A DNA stretch of 5,581 nucleotides from contig DALC01000073.1 in NCBI GenBank assembly GCA_002499325.1, forward strand, positions 1-5,581. Direction: 5' to 3'. The stretch comes from Euryarchaeota archaeon UBA538 (lineage in GTDB: Archaea > Thermoplasmatota > Poseidoniia > Poseidoniales > Thalassarchaeaceae). The position numbers were made by a program, and so were the translations under genes. This document shows, one piece after another, positions 1 to 5,581 of this stretch (position 1 is its first letter; every line of letters starts with the position of its first letter). Under the pieces are notes generated by a model. The model saw only the letters and a program-made list of their open reading frames with translations. It was not told the origin of the DNA and did not search any database.

Positions 1-221
1 ACAGTAATAACTGGTACCTTCGTAATCAAATCGCTTACTGTAGAATCGACCAATGCCCGTTTTATTGTTACGGGGGATCTCCTTATGGAGATTAGCATTT
101 TTTTTGTATCAAAATCTGTCGCCTTGGCCCGTAAAAATGCGACAGTTGTTTCTGGAGCACGTGCTAGTGGCCCCAGTACTTCGGCCAACGAGTAACTAGA
201 TTCCTTATCCGGCTCTGTCAT
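1..221 (-). CDS. Hypothetical protein, N-terminal part (runs off left edge)
   Basis: I do not recognise this protein. On the minus strand an ATG at 221-219 opens a frame that stays open for 73 codons to the window edge; the nearest in-frame upstream stop is at 275-273. The translation starts MTEPDKESSYSLAEVLGPLA and continues with a basic stretch around residues 40-55 (TKKMLISIRRSPVTIKR), then a more hydrophobic end (LITKVPVIT). No signal peptide or membrane segment is visible in this part. A GAGGT element lies 8 nt before the ATG, which supports this start. The gene is divergent from valS, with 137 bp between them. A run of eight A's lies in the coding strand near codons 38-41. A caveat is that the plus strand is also open over 1-195 (64 codons, no start in view), so the coding strand is not fully settled. 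The charged N-terminus and the ribosome binding site make me prefer the minus strand. Confidence 0.5.
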   Translation of the reverse strand, partial: MTEPDKESSYSLAEVLGPLARAPETTVAFLRAKATDFDTKKMLISIRRSPVTIKRALVDSTVSDLITKVPVIT

Positions 222-358
222 GATACTGTACCTCTGCGAGTACCGAAGGGACTTCAACCCCACGCTGTTTAGTTAATCGCAAATGCAATATTATCAGTTC
301 AGAATAATTCGGCAACAGTGAATAATGAGTGTTCTCAGGCGCGTAACAGAGTTGCCAT
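222..358. promoter_or_regulatory. Divergent intergenic region upstream of valS and the left-edge gene
   Basis: This 137-bp gap must hold the start signals for both divergent genes. For valS, TATA-like AT-rich stretches are seen at about 286-295 (CAATATTATC), 301-310 (AGAATAATTC) and 320-327 (GAATAATG). For the minus-strand gene, the reverse complement of 268-280 contains TTAACTAAA, which would place a transcription start about 25 nt further on, just before its ribosome binding site. None of these boxes stands out enough to choose one. No Shine-Dalgarno-like sequence precedes the valS ATG (the bases just before it read GTTGCCAT), so valS may use a very short leader or another mode of initiation. 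Confidence 0.35.
230..234 (-). promoter_or_regulatory. Shine-Dalgarno-like site for the left-edge gene
   Basis: Read on the minus strand, GAGGT is followed by an 8-nt spacer and then the ATG at 221-219. It matches the core of the usual anti-Shine-Dalgarno complement (AGGAGGTGAT). It is the main argument for this start and for the minus-strand reading of 1-221. Confidence 0.4.
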
Positions 359-2836
359 ATGGGAGACCCAAAAATCACCGATAAAAGGTGGACTATAGAT
401 TTAGAAAAAAGGATTCAAGAGTCACATTATGATTCCAAACCATATAGATACTCTTTCGATCCTAATAGTGAGAAGGAGCTCTTCGTGATTGATACCCCCC
501 CTCCCTATCCAAGTGGTACGTGGCATATTGGGGCTGTAGCTCAGTATAGCATGATAGATGTGATTGCTAGAAGCCAGAGATTAATCGGCAAGGAGGTACT
601 ATTTCCATGGGGAGTTGATAGGAATGGAATAAATATTGAGTTTACAGTGGAGAAGAAAACTGGCAATAAAATGCGGACCTATGAGAGGGGGGAGTTCATT
701 GATCTATGCAAGGAAACAATAGAAGTCTACACTCAAGAGATGAGGCACACTGCAAAAAGAGTGGGGCTATCTTGTGACTATGCCAATGAGTATCTAACCG
801 ATGATCCAAAATATAGATCTGTAACACAATCTATCTTTGTTGATTTATTTAAGAGGGGAGATATTATTGAAGACTTAAGACCTAACATTTACGATCCTGT
901 TGAAGGAACCACAATCGCGGATGCTGAGGTTCAGAGAGTTACGAGAGAGACACTTCTATGCGACGTAATATGGAAAACCGAAGATGGCGAAGAACTTGTA
1001 ATATCCACTACCAGGCCTGAGTTAATTTGTGCCTGTGGAGTAGTAATGGTTCATCCTGATGATGAGAGGTATCAGCATTTTGTTGGTAAGAAGGTGAAAT
1101 TACCCATTGATGTAAACGGTAGAGCGAATACTGTTGAGGTCATGACCCACCCTTCCGTAAAATCAGACTTCGGCAGTGGAGTGCTAATGGTCTGCTCTTT
1201 CGGGGATCAGAATGATGTTTCAATATTTAGAGAGCTATCTCTTAAGCCATTTGTAGCCATTGATCTTGATGGTAAGTTAACAAAAATTTCAGGACCTTTA
1301 TGCGGTCTAAAGGTCTTTGATGCTAGGAATAAGGCAATAGAGATTCTCGAGAAATCTGGTAAGATGCAGTCCTCAAATAGAAGAATGCAGGAAATACCCG
1401 TTAGCGAGAGAGGTGGAAATCCTGTGGAAATTATTCTATTGAAAGAATGGTATGTCCGGCAAACACACGTAACTGAAAGGTTATCAGAAATTACTGACCA
1501 GTGTAACTTCGTCCCTGAGAGAAATAAGCAATTTCTTTTTGACTGGATGGAAAATATTTCCATTGATTGGCCCATAAGCAGAAGGAGATGGTATCATACA
1601 GAGGTTCCAATATGGTACTCGGAAGATGCCTCCAAGGTTGTTGTTCCTCCTAACGGAATTTACGTTCAACCATGGAGGGACACTCCTCCGAAAGGTTCCG
1701 AGGTCCTAGACAGAGTAACCAGGGAATTCATAGGCCAATATGATGAAATTGCAGAATCTCTGGGAGCTCTTTCGGGCGAGACAAAGGTATTCGATACCTG
1801 GATGGACTCCTCAAATTCTAATTTGTATGTCAGTGGTTACATCAGTAACCCGGACATGTTTGAAAGGGCATTTCCAACGGCATTGAGGCCACAAGGTAAG
1901 GAAATTGTTAGAACATGGCTATATTATACCATGCTCAAGAGTGCATTATTGTTCGATAAGCCTGCCTTTGAGAGTATCTGGATAGATGGACTAGGAATGG
2001 ATCCATGGGGAAGAAAGATGTCAAAGTCCCTTGGAAATGGGATTGACGCTGATTCAGTTTTGGAATGTGGAGCAGGCGGTCGTACAGGATCGTGGAAGAT
2101 CAAGGGCCCAGAAGGCAAACAGGTTTCGCTCAAGGCTAACAAAATTGGCAGTGAGTGCTTCAGGCTCTGGAAGGCATGTGACGCCCAGGTTGGCGATGAT
2201 TTCCATATCAATCCAGAAGAGATAGAATCCAAGTATTTCGGAGTATTAACAAAAATGTTCAATATAGCAAGATTAGCTAGTCATTTTGAAGTTCCAAATT
2301 CTCTTGACTCATCCCCCGAAAATCTGGCCTTTGAGGATTTATGGATATTATCAGAATTTGATGAAATGATGCAGAGTGTCAAACTTTCATGGGAAAGGTT
2401 GGATATCTACAGTGCTACACAATCGATAAAATCATTCTCAACAGGCATATTCCCTGGTCATTGGTTAGAGATGTCCAAGTCTAGATTGTATGATGGAGAT
2501 ATTTCCGCAACCTGGACGTTGCACAGAATTGTAAGGGATATATTGACAGTCTTTTCTCCAGTGTGTCCCTTTTTTACTGACTACCTATCCACGACTCTCT
2601 ATGAACAGAGCGCTGTAGATATCAGGGAGTTCCCTAGTTCAGTTTTAATAGAGAACGTCGATATTACACGTTATCTTTCAATCACAGATGACTTGGTTGA
2701 TTTCAACTCTAGAATTTGGAAGATGAAGAAAGATCAAGGACTCTCATTAAAATCAGAAATTTCTGACATAGAGATTCCTGCAAGTTTAGTGGATTTACAA
2801 TCATCCCTCGCTGTAATGCATAGTATTGCTAAGTGA
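359..2836 (+). CDS. valS: Valine--tRNA ligase (ValRS), archaeal type
   Basis: This cytoplasmic class I aminoacyl-tRNA synthetase charges tRNA-Val with valine using ATP and edits mischarged threonine. The 825-residue protein is complete. The Rossmann active site begins with the signature-1 region PPPYPSGTWHIGA (residues 47-59), where the usual HIGH reads HIGA. The CP1 editing domain spans roughly 190-345 and carries the TTRPE motif (217-221) and the later GDQNDV segment (282-287). The catalytic domain resumes with DWPISRRRWYHTEVPIWY (403-420), then DTWMDSSNS (479-487), and the KMSKS loop as GRKMSKSLGNG (551-561). After KMSKS there is an extra Gly/Lys-rich segment (about 571-597) before the helix CFRLWKACDAQVGDDF (600-615). 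The anticodon-binding helical domain covers about 655-790. The C-terminus ends near residue 825 without the long coiled-coil arm of bacterial ValRS, as in archaeal enzymes. The ATG at 359 fits the expected N-terminus (ITDKRWTIDLEKRI); no Shine-Dalgarno is seen. It is convergent with serA, with an 8-bp gap. Identity is certain; the lineage is inferred. Confidence 0.97.
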   Translation: MGDPKITDKRWTIDLEKRIQESHYDSKPYRYSFDPNSEKELFVIDTPPPYPSGTWHIGAVAQYSMIDVIARSQRLIGKEVLFPWGVDRNGINIEFTVEKKTGNKMRTYERGEFIDLCKETIEVYTQEMRHTAKRVGLSCDYANEYLTDDPKYRSVTQSIFVDLFKRGDIIEDLRPNIYDPVEGTTIADAEVQRVTRETLLCDVIWKTEDGEELVISTTRPELICACGVVMVHPDDERYQHFVGKKVKLPIDVNGRANTVEVMTHPSVKSDFGSGVLMVCSFGDQNDVSIFRELSLKPFVAIDLDGKLTKISGPLCGLKVFDARNKAIEILEKSGKMQSSNRRMQEIPVSERGGNPVEIILLKEWYVRQTHVTERLSEITDQCNFVPERNKQFLFDWMENISIDWPISRRRWYHTEVPIWYSEDASKVVVPPNGIYVQPWRDTPPKGSEVLDRVTREFIGQYDEIAESLGALSGETKVFDTWMDSSNSNLYVSGYISNPDMFERAFPTALRPQGKEIVRTWLYYTMLKSALLFDKPAFESIWIDGLGMDPWGRKMSKSLGNGIDADSVLECGAGGRTGSWKIKGPEGKQVSLKANKIGSECFRLWKACDAQVGDDFHINPEEIESKYFGVLTKMFNIARLASHFEVPNSLDSSPENLAFEDLWILSEFDEMMQSVKLSWERLDIYSATQSIKSFSTGIFPGHWLEMSKSRLYDGDISATWTLHRIVRDILTVFSPVCPFFTDYLSTTLYEQSAVDIREFPSSVLIENVDITRYLSITDDLVDFNSRIWKMKKDQGLSLKSEISDIEIPASLVDLQSSLAVMHSIAK

Positions 2837-2844
2837 TTGTAAAA

Positions 2845-3813
2845 TTACTTATTCAAGCAAGATCCAGGAATCTCGCCTTTACTATGAGCTCGAATAATAG
2901 AAACTATCTCATGCCCTATTCGCCTTTGTGCCTCTTTGGTAGAAGCCCCAATATGGGGAGTTGCTTGGAAACCTTCTAATTGCAGTAAATTGGATTTAAT
3001 TGCAGGTTCTACCTCAAAAACATCCAATGAGGCCGTAGCGAGTGTCCCATCAGTCAATGCACGGTATAGGCCCACCTCATCGATGATTCCACCACGTGCG
3101 CAATTCACTATGTGATTTCCACAAAGATTGCCATCATCGCCCTTTTGAGGCATCAAAGATATCATATCATAATCTACCAGATGTCTTGTTTCTTCGGACA
3201 GGAAGCAATGAATAGATACATGTGTACATGTGGAAAACAACGATTCTACAGAATCATGATACACGCAATCTTTTTCATTTGATTCTACATATGGGTCATA
3301 GACATGTATTTTCATCCCAATGGATCTTGCAATTTCTGCCACTCCTTTGGCTATTCTTCCATACCCTAAGAGTCCGAGATTCTTACCACGTAATTCCGAA
3401 CCGCGTAACTGTTTCTTAGCCCAGACGCCATCTCTCATTTTCTTATTCCCTGTACAAATCTTCCTGCAACTAGAGATAAGATGCCCTATTGTCAGTTCAA
3501 CAACCGCATTAGTAGATGCGCTTGGGGTATTACACACTAGGACCGAGTTTTCTGAGGCCGATGATAAATCGATGTTATCAACACCGACACCAGCTCTGAT
3601 TATCATGGAAAGCTTACTACCGTTTGCCGTATTGGCCTTTATGACATCAGCAGTCAATTTTGTCGCACTTCTAATGATAACGACATCATATTCACTAATA
3701 CAGCCATCGATTAAGTCATCATTGCTGTAGTGTTTCTCTGAAACTGAGTGCCCAGATTCTTGTAGATCCTTCTTCGCATCGACATCTATGCCATCCGTTA
3801 CAGCTATCCTCAT
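2845..3813 (-). CDS. serA: D-3-phosphoglycerate dehydrogenase, short form without ACT domain
   Basis: This is an NAD-dependent D-2-hydroxyacid dehydrogenase, most likely oxidising 3-phosphoglycerate to 3-phosphohydroxypyruvate, the first step of serine synthesis in the cytoplasm. It has 322 residues. The N-terminal part of the substrate domain carries RSATKLTADVI (48-58) and the SerA-like IIRAGVGVDNID (71-82) and NTPSASTNAVVE (95-106). The nucleotide-binding domain has GYGRIAKGVA (150-159), a GxGxxA version of the usual GxGxxG, and acidic D173 in VYDPY, which favours NAD over NADP. The catalytic set is visible: R240 in NCARGG, E269 in DVFEVEP and H287 in TPHIGAST. About eight extra residues lie before the arginine motif (QKGDDGNLCGNH, 223-234). 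The protein stops after the second half of the substrate domain, so the C-terminal regulatory ACT domain of longer SerA is absent, as in many archaeal and short bacterial forms. The ATG at 3813-3811 lacks a clear Shine-Dalgarno; an in-frame stop at 3870-3868 limits upstream extension. Another D-2-hydroxyacid dehydrogenase, such as a hydroxypyruvate or glyoxylate reductase, cannot be fully excluded. Confidence 0.88.
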   Translation of the reverse strand: MRIAVTDGIDVDAKKDLQESGHSVSEKHYSNDDLIDGCISEYDVVIIRSATKLTADVIKANTANGSKLSMIIRAGVGVDNIDLSSASENSVLVCNTPSASTNAVVELTIGHLISSCRKICTGNKKMRDGVWAKKQLRGSELRGKNLGLLGYGRIAKGVAEIARSIGMKIHVYDPYVESNEKDCVYHDSVESLFSTCTHVSIHCFLSEETRHLVDYDMISLMPQKGDDGNLCGNHIVNCARGGIIDEVGLYRALTDGTLATASLDVFEVEPAIKSNLLQLEGFQATPHIGASTKEAQRRIGHEIVSIIRAHSKGEIPGSCLNK

Positions 3814-3862
3814 AGATACCCGAGTGCGATGGTTACGATGAAGTTTACCAGAAGTAGTATTG

Positions 3863-3888
3863 ATATCTTACCGCCCCCTCGGTGATAT
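3863..3888 (+). promoter_or_regulatory. Imperfect inverted repeat / hairpin overlapping the sod ribosome binding site
   Basis: ATATC (3863-3867) pairs with GATAT (3884-3888), and ACCG (3870-3873) pairs with CGGT (3880-3883), giving nine base pairs with a TT bulge (3868-3869) and a CCCCCT loop. The GGTGAT ribosome binding site at 3881-3886 lies entirely in the 3' arm. In RNA this could hide the site; in DNA it could be an operator-like dyad between the two divergent genes. The pairing is read directly from the sequence; the regulatory role is inference. Confidence 0.4.
3881..3886 (+). promoter_or_regulatory. Shine-Dalgarno-like site of sod
   Basis: GGTGAT matches the 3' half of the consensus AGGAGGTGAT and stands 8 nt before the ATG at 3895. 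It supports that ATG as the sod start and lies inside the hairpin at 3863-3888. Confidence 0.45.
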
Positions 3889-3894
3889 GATAAC

Positions 3895-4497
3895 ATGACA
3901 TTTCAGCTACCCGAACTATCCTACGACTATGATGCACTAGAGCCACACATTGATTCTCTTACTATGGAAATTCACCATAGCAAACATCATGCGGGGTATA
4001 CTGCAAAGCTTAATGCAGCGGTTAAAGACACTGAAATGGAGGGTATGTCCATTGAGGAACTGCTCTCTAACCATAGTGATAACCCATCTGTCAGGAATAA
4101 CGGAGGAGGGTTCTGGAATCACAGGCTTTTCTGGACAGTTATGTGCCCTGATGGAGGAGGCAAACCAGAAGGAGATCTCGCTAAGGCTATTGATGATGAG
4201 TTCGGCTCCTTTGAGGCATTCCAAGAATCATTCGCTAATTCTGCAATGACTAGATTCGGTAGTGGTTGGGCATGGCTTTGTGTGGAGGATGATGGAAAGC
4301 TGTGCATTTGTTCCACTCCAAATCAAGATAACCCACTGATGGAAGGTGGTTGTGGTGGACAACCAATATTGGGCCTCGATGTATGGGAACATGCCTACTA
4401 CAAGAAGTTCGGTCCAGGAAGGGGTGACTACATCAAAGCCTGGTGGAATGTTGTTGATTGGCCAGCTGTAGCCGATATGTATAATTCCGCTATATGA
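3895..4497 (+). CDS. sodA: Superoxide dismutase, Fe/Mn family, probably Mn-type
   Basis: This enzyme converts superoxide to hydrogen peroxide and oxygen, in the cytoplasm since no signal peptide is present. The length of 200 residues is normal for the family. The N-terminal helical domain has MEIHHSKHHAGY (24-35), and the C-terminal domain has GLDVWEHAYYKKFG (160-173). The four metal ligands are visible: H27, H76 (FWNHRLFW), D162 and H166. Active-site residues H31 and Y35 are also present. Gly at the 71-72 position and Gln144 in NQDNPLM are the pattern associated with Mn enzymes rather than Fe enzymes, which carry Gln near the second ligand instead. Five cysteines (84, 129, 137, 139, 153) are more than I expect for the family. 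The ATG at 3895 is backed by GGTGAT 8 nt upstream. The gene ends with two consecutive in-frame stops, TGA then TAA. The metal preference is a prediction from sequence, and the symbol follows the Mn-type bacterial convention. Confidence 0.95.
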   Translation: MTFQLPELSYDYDALEPHIDSLTMEIHHSKHHAGYTAKLNAAVKDTEMEGMSIEELLSNHSDNPSVRNNGGGFWNHRLFWTVMCPDGGGKPEGDLAKAIDDEFGSFEAFQESFANSAMTRFGSGWAWLCVEDDGKLCICSTPNQDNPLMEGGCGGQPILGLDVWEHAYYKKFGPGRGDYIKAWWNVVDWPAVADMYNSAI

Positions 4498-4515
4498 TAA
4501 TCGCATCATTAACTA

Positions 4516-4526
4516 CGTTTTATATC
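4516..4526 (+). promoter_or_regulatory. Candidate TATA box for the membrane protein gene
   Basis: The stretch GTTTTATATCT after the sod stop is the clearest archaeal TATA-like sequence in the window. Counting 25-27 nt downstream places a start near 4547-4550, giving a leader of only about 10-25 nt before the candidate TTG or GTG starts. The T-run could also help to end the sod transcript. Confidence 0.35.
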
Positions 4527-4529
4527 TAT

Positions 4530-4540
4530 CAGAACCGGTT
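4530..4540 (+). repeat. 11-bp direct repeat, copy 1 (CAGAACCGGTT)
   Basis: This copy is identical to bases 4576-4586, 46 bp further on. Each copy contains the perfect 8-bp palindrome AACCGGTT. Copy 1 lies between the candidate TATA box and the ribosome binding site of the membrane protein gene, where a regulator could act. Confidence 0.5.
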
Positions 4541-4546
4541 TCTTCT

Positions 4547-4551
4547 AAGGT
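4547..4551 (+). promoter_or_regulatory. Shine-Dalgarno-like site deciding the membrane protein start
   Basis: AAGGT stands 8 nt before the TTG at 4560 and 20 nt before the GTG at 4572. The same 8-nt spacing is seen for the left-edge gene and for sod. This favours the TTG start over the GTG. Confidence 0.35.
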
Positions 4552-4559
4552 AGGCATTC

Positions 4560-5581
4560 TTGCCAAGTGCCGTGGCAGAACCGGTTGAGGGACTAGCAAC
4601 AGGTCTCCTAATACTACTTCTGCCCGTCCTCCTCACTCTTCCTCTTAGATTCGGATGGAAGTGGTGGGTTGGTATGGAGCCCGAGCACGAACATTACAGA
4701 GAGAAGGTTCGTAGGGTACTTGATTCGGGAATACCAATAAAGAGATACAGAACTGAATTGGATTCAGAAGCAAAGAGACTCCTCATCAACAAAGAAAGGC
4801 AATCTAGGATTGAGTCTGACTTACTAAGGCCGTTAGGGCCACAGCACTTTCTTCTTTTGCCAGCTCTTATTTTCTCCCCTCTACTCGGAATATTCGCCTT
4901 TTTCGTCACTATTATTCTCTTACCAATGTTCAGACCCATAGAATGGGTACTGATAGACAAGGGTCTTCTTTCTTATGTCGCAAACATCATCAGGAGAGTG
5001 ACCAGATGGGAAATTATTGGGATACCCCGTCTTGATGATGGTACAGGAACTCTAGATAGGGTACTAGACTCTACACATAGAATGCCAATTACAGTATTCC
5101 TGGGGATATTCGCATTCCTAATCGTACTATATCTTCCACTAGAGCCGAGGCAAGTTATGGTTTTTAGTGCCGCATTCTATATCTTTTTAGTTTCAGTAAT
5201 TTCTGTCATTAGGGCCGCAACAATGACATCTCTAGTTTTCGCCGATCCAACAAAAAGAAGGCTGATACCAATGCACTCCCTTGTTGATGACGCTTTGGGA
5301 CCTTCCGTCGGCATTGGGTTAATTTTCCTTCTTTCCAGACAACTAATTTACGGAAGCCAGTTGAGATCTGGAGACTTACTTGGAGACCCAGTTGTATTTT
5401 CTATCTCCGTATTACTAGTTCTTTATACTGCTACAATAATCGGAGTAGCAGTTGAATTCGCATTCTTCGATTCTCGAAGTGATAGGATAAAGTCACTTTT
5501 CCAGATGCAGATTGTCGAGAGACATGATCCTATGGTATATCTATTCACCAGACATCTAGGGACACTCAGGATCTCACCTCT
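4560..5581 (+). CDS. Polytopic membrane protein of unknown function (runs off right edge)
   Basis: I do not recognise the family. The frame is open from an upstream stop at 4551-4553 to the window end, giving about 340 codons without a stop. Numbering from the TTG at 4560, hydrophobic segments lie at about 11-30, 97-122 (long enough to be one segment or a tight hairpin), 177-194, 199-217, 248-265 and 278-301, so roughly six membrane passes are visible. Between the first and second lies a charged, probably helical stretch of about 65 residues (for example EHEHYREKVRRVLDSG). Two further polar loops lie at about 123-176 (containing GIPRLDDGTG) and 218-247. After the last segment a polar region begins (FDSRSDRIKSLF) and the frame continues off the window. 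No catalytic or binding motif is evident. The TTG start is chosen for AAGGT 8 nt upstream; GTG at 4572 is the alternative. A start at the ATG at 4674 would lose the first membrane segment. The gene follows sod by 62 bp in the same direction but has its own TATA-like box, so co-transcription is uncertain. Confidence 0.8.
   Translation, partial: MPSAVAEPVEGLATGLLILLLPVLLTLPLRFGWKWWVGMEPEHEHYREKVRRVLDSGIPIKRYRTELDSEAKRLLINKERQSRIESDLLRPLGPQHFLLLPALIFSPLLGIFAFFVTIILLPMFRPIEWVLIDKGLLSYVANIIRRVTRWEIIGIPRLDDGTGTLDRVLDSTHRMPITVFLGIFAFLIVLYLPLEPRQVMVFSAAFYIFLVSVISVIRAATMTSLVFADPTKRRLIPMHSLVDDALGPSVGIGLIFLLSRQLIYGSQLRSGDLLGDPVVFSISVLLVLYTATIIGVAVEFAFFDSRSDRIKSLFQMQIVERHDPMVYLFTRHLGTLRISP
4576..4586 (+). 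repeat. 11-bp direct repeat, copy 2 (CAGAACCGGTT)
   Basis: This second exact copy falls within the first codons of the membrane protein frame (coding AEPV), just after the candidate starts. Its position relative to copy 1 corresponds to about four and a half helical turns. Confidence 0.5.

Larger units (their letters stand above)
3814..3894. promoter_or_regulatory. Divergent serA/sod intergenic region
   Basis: These 81 bp separate the divergent serA and sod starts and must contain both promoters. An AT-rich stretch at about 3855-3869 (AGTATTGATATCTTA) is the best TATA-like candidate for sod. If used, transcription would start very close to the sod ATG, around 3887-3892. A weaker candidate at about 3841-3847 would give a longer leader that includes the ribosome binding site. 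The region also holds the hairpin listed separately. Confidence 0.35.

Noticed and set aside
1207..2262. Minus-strand and alternative-frame open frames inside valS (e.g. 1207-1575, 1924-2262, plus 2031-2225)
   Set aside because: They lie wholly within a clearly conserved synthetase gene, have no recognisable motifs and look like shadows of its codons.
2837..2850. Terminator between convergent valS and serA
   Set aside because: Only 8 bp separate the stops. There is a TTTT just after the serA stop on the minus strand, but no stem or longer T-run convincing enough to annotate.
3222..3730. Plus-strand open frames antisense to serA
   Set aside because: The minus-strand dehydrogenase has all its cofactor and catalytic motifs; the antisense frames have no coherent protein features.
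3937..4509. Open frames overlapping sod on both strands
   Set aside because: The dismutase frame holds every metal ligand and a good start; the others are overlaps without features.
4561..4577. TGCCA...TGGCA inverted repeat at the membrane protein start
   Set aside because: A 5-bp stem with a 7-nt loop is common by chance and overlaps the likely coding start; not strong enough alone.
4694..4960. Minus-strand 88-codon open frame opposite the membrane protein
   Set aside because: The plus-strand frame stays open for over 1,000 bases with a regular pattern of hydrophobic segments, which is far better support.
1..5581. Mobile elements, CRISPR arrays, tRNA or rRNA genes, defence or biosynthetic clusters
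   Set aside because: No transposase or integrase motifs, spaced repeat arrays or tRNA/rRNA-like sequences were seen, and the genes recognised are housekeeping. No undescribed multi-gene system can be supported here.

Overview
The window reads as a piece of an archaeal chromosome, most likely from the Thermoplasmatota and plausibly an uncultured marine Euryarchaeota lineage (Marine Group II/III type). The lineage is inferred from the compact archaeal-style valyl-tRNA synthetase, which lacks the bacterial C-terminal coiled coil, the moderately AT-rich composition, Arg codons that are mostly AGA/AGG, and the short gaps between genes. No search could be run, so this is a judgement from remembered family features.

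Layout from left to right. (1) Positions 1-221, minus strand: probable N-terminal part of an unrecognised protein that runs off the left edge. (2) Positions 222-358: divergent intergenic region with promoter-like AT-rich stretches. (3) Positions 359-2836, plus strand: complete valS. (4) Positions 2845-3813, minus strand: a short-form D-3-phosphoglycerate dehydrogenase (serA-like), convergent with valS and only 8 bp from it. (5) Positions 3814-3894: an 81 bp divergent region that holds a hairpin covering the ribosome binding site of the next gene. (6) Positions 3895-4497, plus strand: a complete Fe/Mn-family superoxide dismutase with Mn-type second-sphere residues. (7) Positions 4498-4559: a short gap with a TATA-like box, one copy of an 11-bp direct repeat and a Shine-Dalgarno-like site. 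(8) Positions 4560-5581, plus strand: the 5' part of a polytopic membrane protein of unknown function, running off the right edge.

The genes are mostly housekeeping: translation (ValRS), serine biosynthesis (SerA) and defence against superoxide (SOD). Orientation changes between most neighbours, so there is no sign of one operon; only sod and the membrane gene lie in the same direction. I see no mobile element, CRISPR array, tRNA or rRNA, and no convincing new multi-gene system. The points most worth a second look are the hairpin over the sod ribosome binding site, the repeated palindrome-containing 11-mer at the membrane gene's start, the altered HIGH motif and post-KMSKS insert in ValRS, and the unknown membrane protein.
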